Shown here piece after piece: positions 62,114 through 64,000 of a DNA stretch of 64,000 bases (the stretch's first letter is position 1; every line of letters starts with the position of its first letter). A program made the position numbers and the translations under genes. The stretch is taken from positions 191,458 to 255,457 of the forward strand of contig NW_006920874.1 of assembly GCF_000417875.1 (NCBI RefSeq). Reading direction: 5' to 3'. Origin of the DNA: Pseudozyma flocculosa PF-1. Its lineage: Eukaryota; Basidiomycota; Ustilaginomycetes; Ustilaginales; Ustilaginaceae. Below the pieces are notes generated by a model. It ran no database searches. It was not told the DNA's origin and was given only the letters and a program-made list of their open reading frames with translations.

Positions 62114-62853
62114 TACTAGTGGTAGTTCTCATTTCCCCGGCCTTGCCGAGGAGGGAGGCGCCGTAGGCGGTTGACTTTGAGCGGCCACCGCCTCGCCGGC
62201 CTCAACCGCTCCTCTTCCACGCACCAGAGATCCGAGTATTCTCAACACCGCCCTCGGCCGTGCACGTGTGCGCCCAGACCGGTGCGAGAAACTTCAGTCG
62301 CCGACCAGAATAGGGGCCAGCCCTGATCGGTCCGGCAACGAAGGGGTCGATGGAGGTGTGCCAGCACCATTGACTCGCAAGAAACGGAGCGGGATGACCT
62401 CAGGTCCCTGTGTCTCGACGCCCGTGGTCGAAAAGATCCGGATCTGCCGCGGGATGGCATCGCTCCGACTGCTTTGTTTGCCGCATGTGGTGATTGCGGC
62501 ACCCGCAGCGATGCCCATGTGAGCTGAGTGCAATCTTGCGCGTTAAGCAGCGGGCCAGGTGGGGAGATCCTCGGGCGCTGAGGGCCGTGCGGCCAGAGGC
62601 TGGCGGCCATAGTACGAACGACGACATCCGACGAACGGAGGTTGAGGCAAGCAGCACGCGTAAAGAGACTTCCCAGAGCACATCACAGCAGAGTGAGGGG
62701 AACCGGACGGGCGCAAGGCCATGCGGCCCTTGCCCATCCACAGGTCATCCGACGACAAAGCTCCCTCCGTTGAATCTTCTTGCTAGGATACAATTTCAAG
62801 GAGCCGTTGCTCGCCGCGATCAGGAGCCTCCAATCGCGGAGGTTCCCTCATCC
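62114..62853. other. Convergent 3' region, no gene seen
   Basis: About 740 bases between the stops of the HIT-like and MAPEG genes. Frames on both strands are short and of shadow quality. Confidence 0.4.
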
Positions 62854-63642
62854 TTACTTGAAGCCGAGGAACGACTTGAGAGGCTCCCAGCCGAGGTTGA
62901 GCTGCGACGTGCAACGACGAGGACAAGGAATGATGGTCCACAGTGAGTGTGGAGAGGTCAGCAAGGCCTTGGCGCCGGAAAGTCAAGGACTCAAACAGAG
63001 AGACTAGCTCCTGCAATGACTCACGTTGTAGAGACCGGCGCCAAGGGTGACGAGGAGCGTGCCGGCGGCGCCGATCGGCCTGCCGCGGCCGCTAGCGTTG
63101 GGCGCGGTGATGCCGAGGGCATGGGCGACGCGTGAGAGGAAGAGGGTGGTGTAGGCGGCGTGGACAAGGCTAGTGGGGGCGCCGTTGAGCTCGGCGAGGA
63201 AGATGAGGAAGAAGCCAAGGGGTACAGTCTCGTTGAAGTTGGCGTGAGCGCGGACGGCCTGCTTGAGCTTGGTGTCGTCCTGCGCGTTGGGGCTCTTGGA
63301 GTTGAGTCGAATCGAGGGGGAGTCGCCCTCGCCCAAGGTGAGGCCCGTCTTCATACGCAGGCTGATGACCGAAGCGCCGAGATAGGAGTAGTAGCCTGCG
63401 GTCCCCGGTTGAGCAAAGGTAGAAAGGCACGAGACCAAGAGTCAGCAAACAGGCATCGACGTGATTGGTGTCAGGATACTCACCGGCAAAGAGAGCCGAG
63501 TGGGCCAGAGAGGCCTGGCGTGAGCCGTTATCCGGATGGATAGGAAAGGATCAGCTCGTCAGGGTCTCCCGAGTGGGTGCTTGGGAGCCTTCGTCCGGTC
63601 TAGCAGTGGAATGCTCACCGGGCTGAGGACGAAGAGAGGCAT
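62854..63642 (-). CDS. MAPEG-family membrane protein (157 aa)
   Basis: Four exons: 63619-63642, 63484-63514, 63025-63395 and 62854-62901. All donors are GTGAGC or GTGAGT and the phases sum to 158 codons. The protein starts MPLFVLSPASLAHSALFAG, with the first helix split over three exons. A loop and then AVRAHANFNETVPLGFFLIF follow, the MAPEG signature with the glutathione-contacting Arg/His/Asn/Glu, and then HAAYTTLFLSRVAHALGI, GRGRPIGAAGTLLVTLGAG and the end LNLGWEPLKSFLGFK. The length fits the family (about 150). MAPEG proteins are trimeric ER or outer-mitochondrial glutathione transferases or peroxidases acting on hydrophobic electrophiles. The position of the first short exon is supported by the ATG and a good donor. 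Confidence 0.9.
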
Positions 63643-63984
63643 GGCGTGCGAGTCAGGAGGAGCTGTCCGGCGAGTCGGTCGTTGTGGTCGAGTTGGCGAG
63701 ATAAAGTCAGAGGGCGGAGGCCAAGATGGTAGCAGCGGTGGAAGAGGCGCAGCAAGGAGGATGGTGGAGCGAGCAGGTGTGACGACGCTCTGAATGGCCC
63801 TGAAGGGCTATTTGTCAGGTGGCCCCCGCTCGACGCCTAGCCCGCGATCGCAGCTCCCTGCCTGGCCGAGGCCCTGCCTGTCTGCCTGCCCTGGCCCCGC
63901 TCACCTGGTCCGAGCCCCACCCGACTCCGGCCCTGCCCGCCTTGCTTGTCCCTCCACCTCGCCTGCTTGCTGCTCAACCTCTTC
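63643..63984. other. Upstream flank of the MAPEG gene, no gene seen
   Basis: GC-rich sequence with CCCTGCCTG/GGCC repeats near 63850-63900. It presumably holds the MAPEG promoter. Confidence 0.4.
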
Positions 63985-64000
63985 TTTCTCTCTCTCTCTC
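63985..64000. repeat. TC microsatellite at window edge
   Basis: TTTCTCTCTCTCTCTC runs to the last base, so its true length is unknown. Confidence 0.8.

Overview
The window looks like nuclear DNA of a basidiomycete fungus, most likely a smut-type lineage (Ustilaginomycotina-like). It is GC-rich, introns are mostly 80-150 nt with GTGAGT-type donors, intergenic spaces are compact, and the gene families are typically fungal (Zn2Cys6 regulator, OPT, Dal5-type and monocarboxylate-type MFS carriers, PQ-loop, MAPEG). The lineage is inferred from style and not proven. Many genes are interrupted; I rebuilt exon joins by hand from splice consensus, reading phase and protein continuity.

Left part (1-13.6 kb): the tail of an unknown gene, a candidate secreted protein, an 879-aa protein of an unrecognised family with a weak GIY-YIG-like signature, a poorly resolved minus-strand zone (7-10.6 kb) that contains a GGTGGC minisatellite, and a CpG-poor transposon-like island (11.5-13.6 kb). 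The island carries a decayed copy of the 879-aa gene.

Centre (13.7-26.6 kb): the most striking block. A membrane glycosyltransferase 2 gene and a GH16 gene stand back to back, followed by a mirror-image GH16/GT2 pair. One member of each family keeps the catalytic motifs and the other has lost key residues, so it reads as an inverted duplication of a cell-surface polysaccharide module with diverging copies. A second mobile-element island (27.1-28.5 kb) and an intron-containing tRNA with a methionine-type body but an AAT anticodon follow.

Middle right (29.8-47.8 kb): an OPT transporter, an intact gag-like zinc-knuckle gene whose truncated relative lies at 27.7 kb, a 51-bp tandem repeat, a Zn2Cys6 regulator divergent from a monocarboxylate-type MFS gene, a Myb/SANT protein, and a six-exon Dal5-type transporter.

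Right end (49.8-64 kb): a TauD-type dioxygenase divergent from the Dal5-type transporter (a plausible organosulfur-use pair), mitochondrial ribosomal protein uS7m, a ROG1-like serine esterase, a methyltransferase, a six-exon PQ-loop membrane protein with an 18-nt exon and a GC-AG intron, a phytanoyl-CoA-dioxygenase-like gene, an unknown protein, a HIT-like protein with an incomplete His triad, and a four-exon MAPEG protein.
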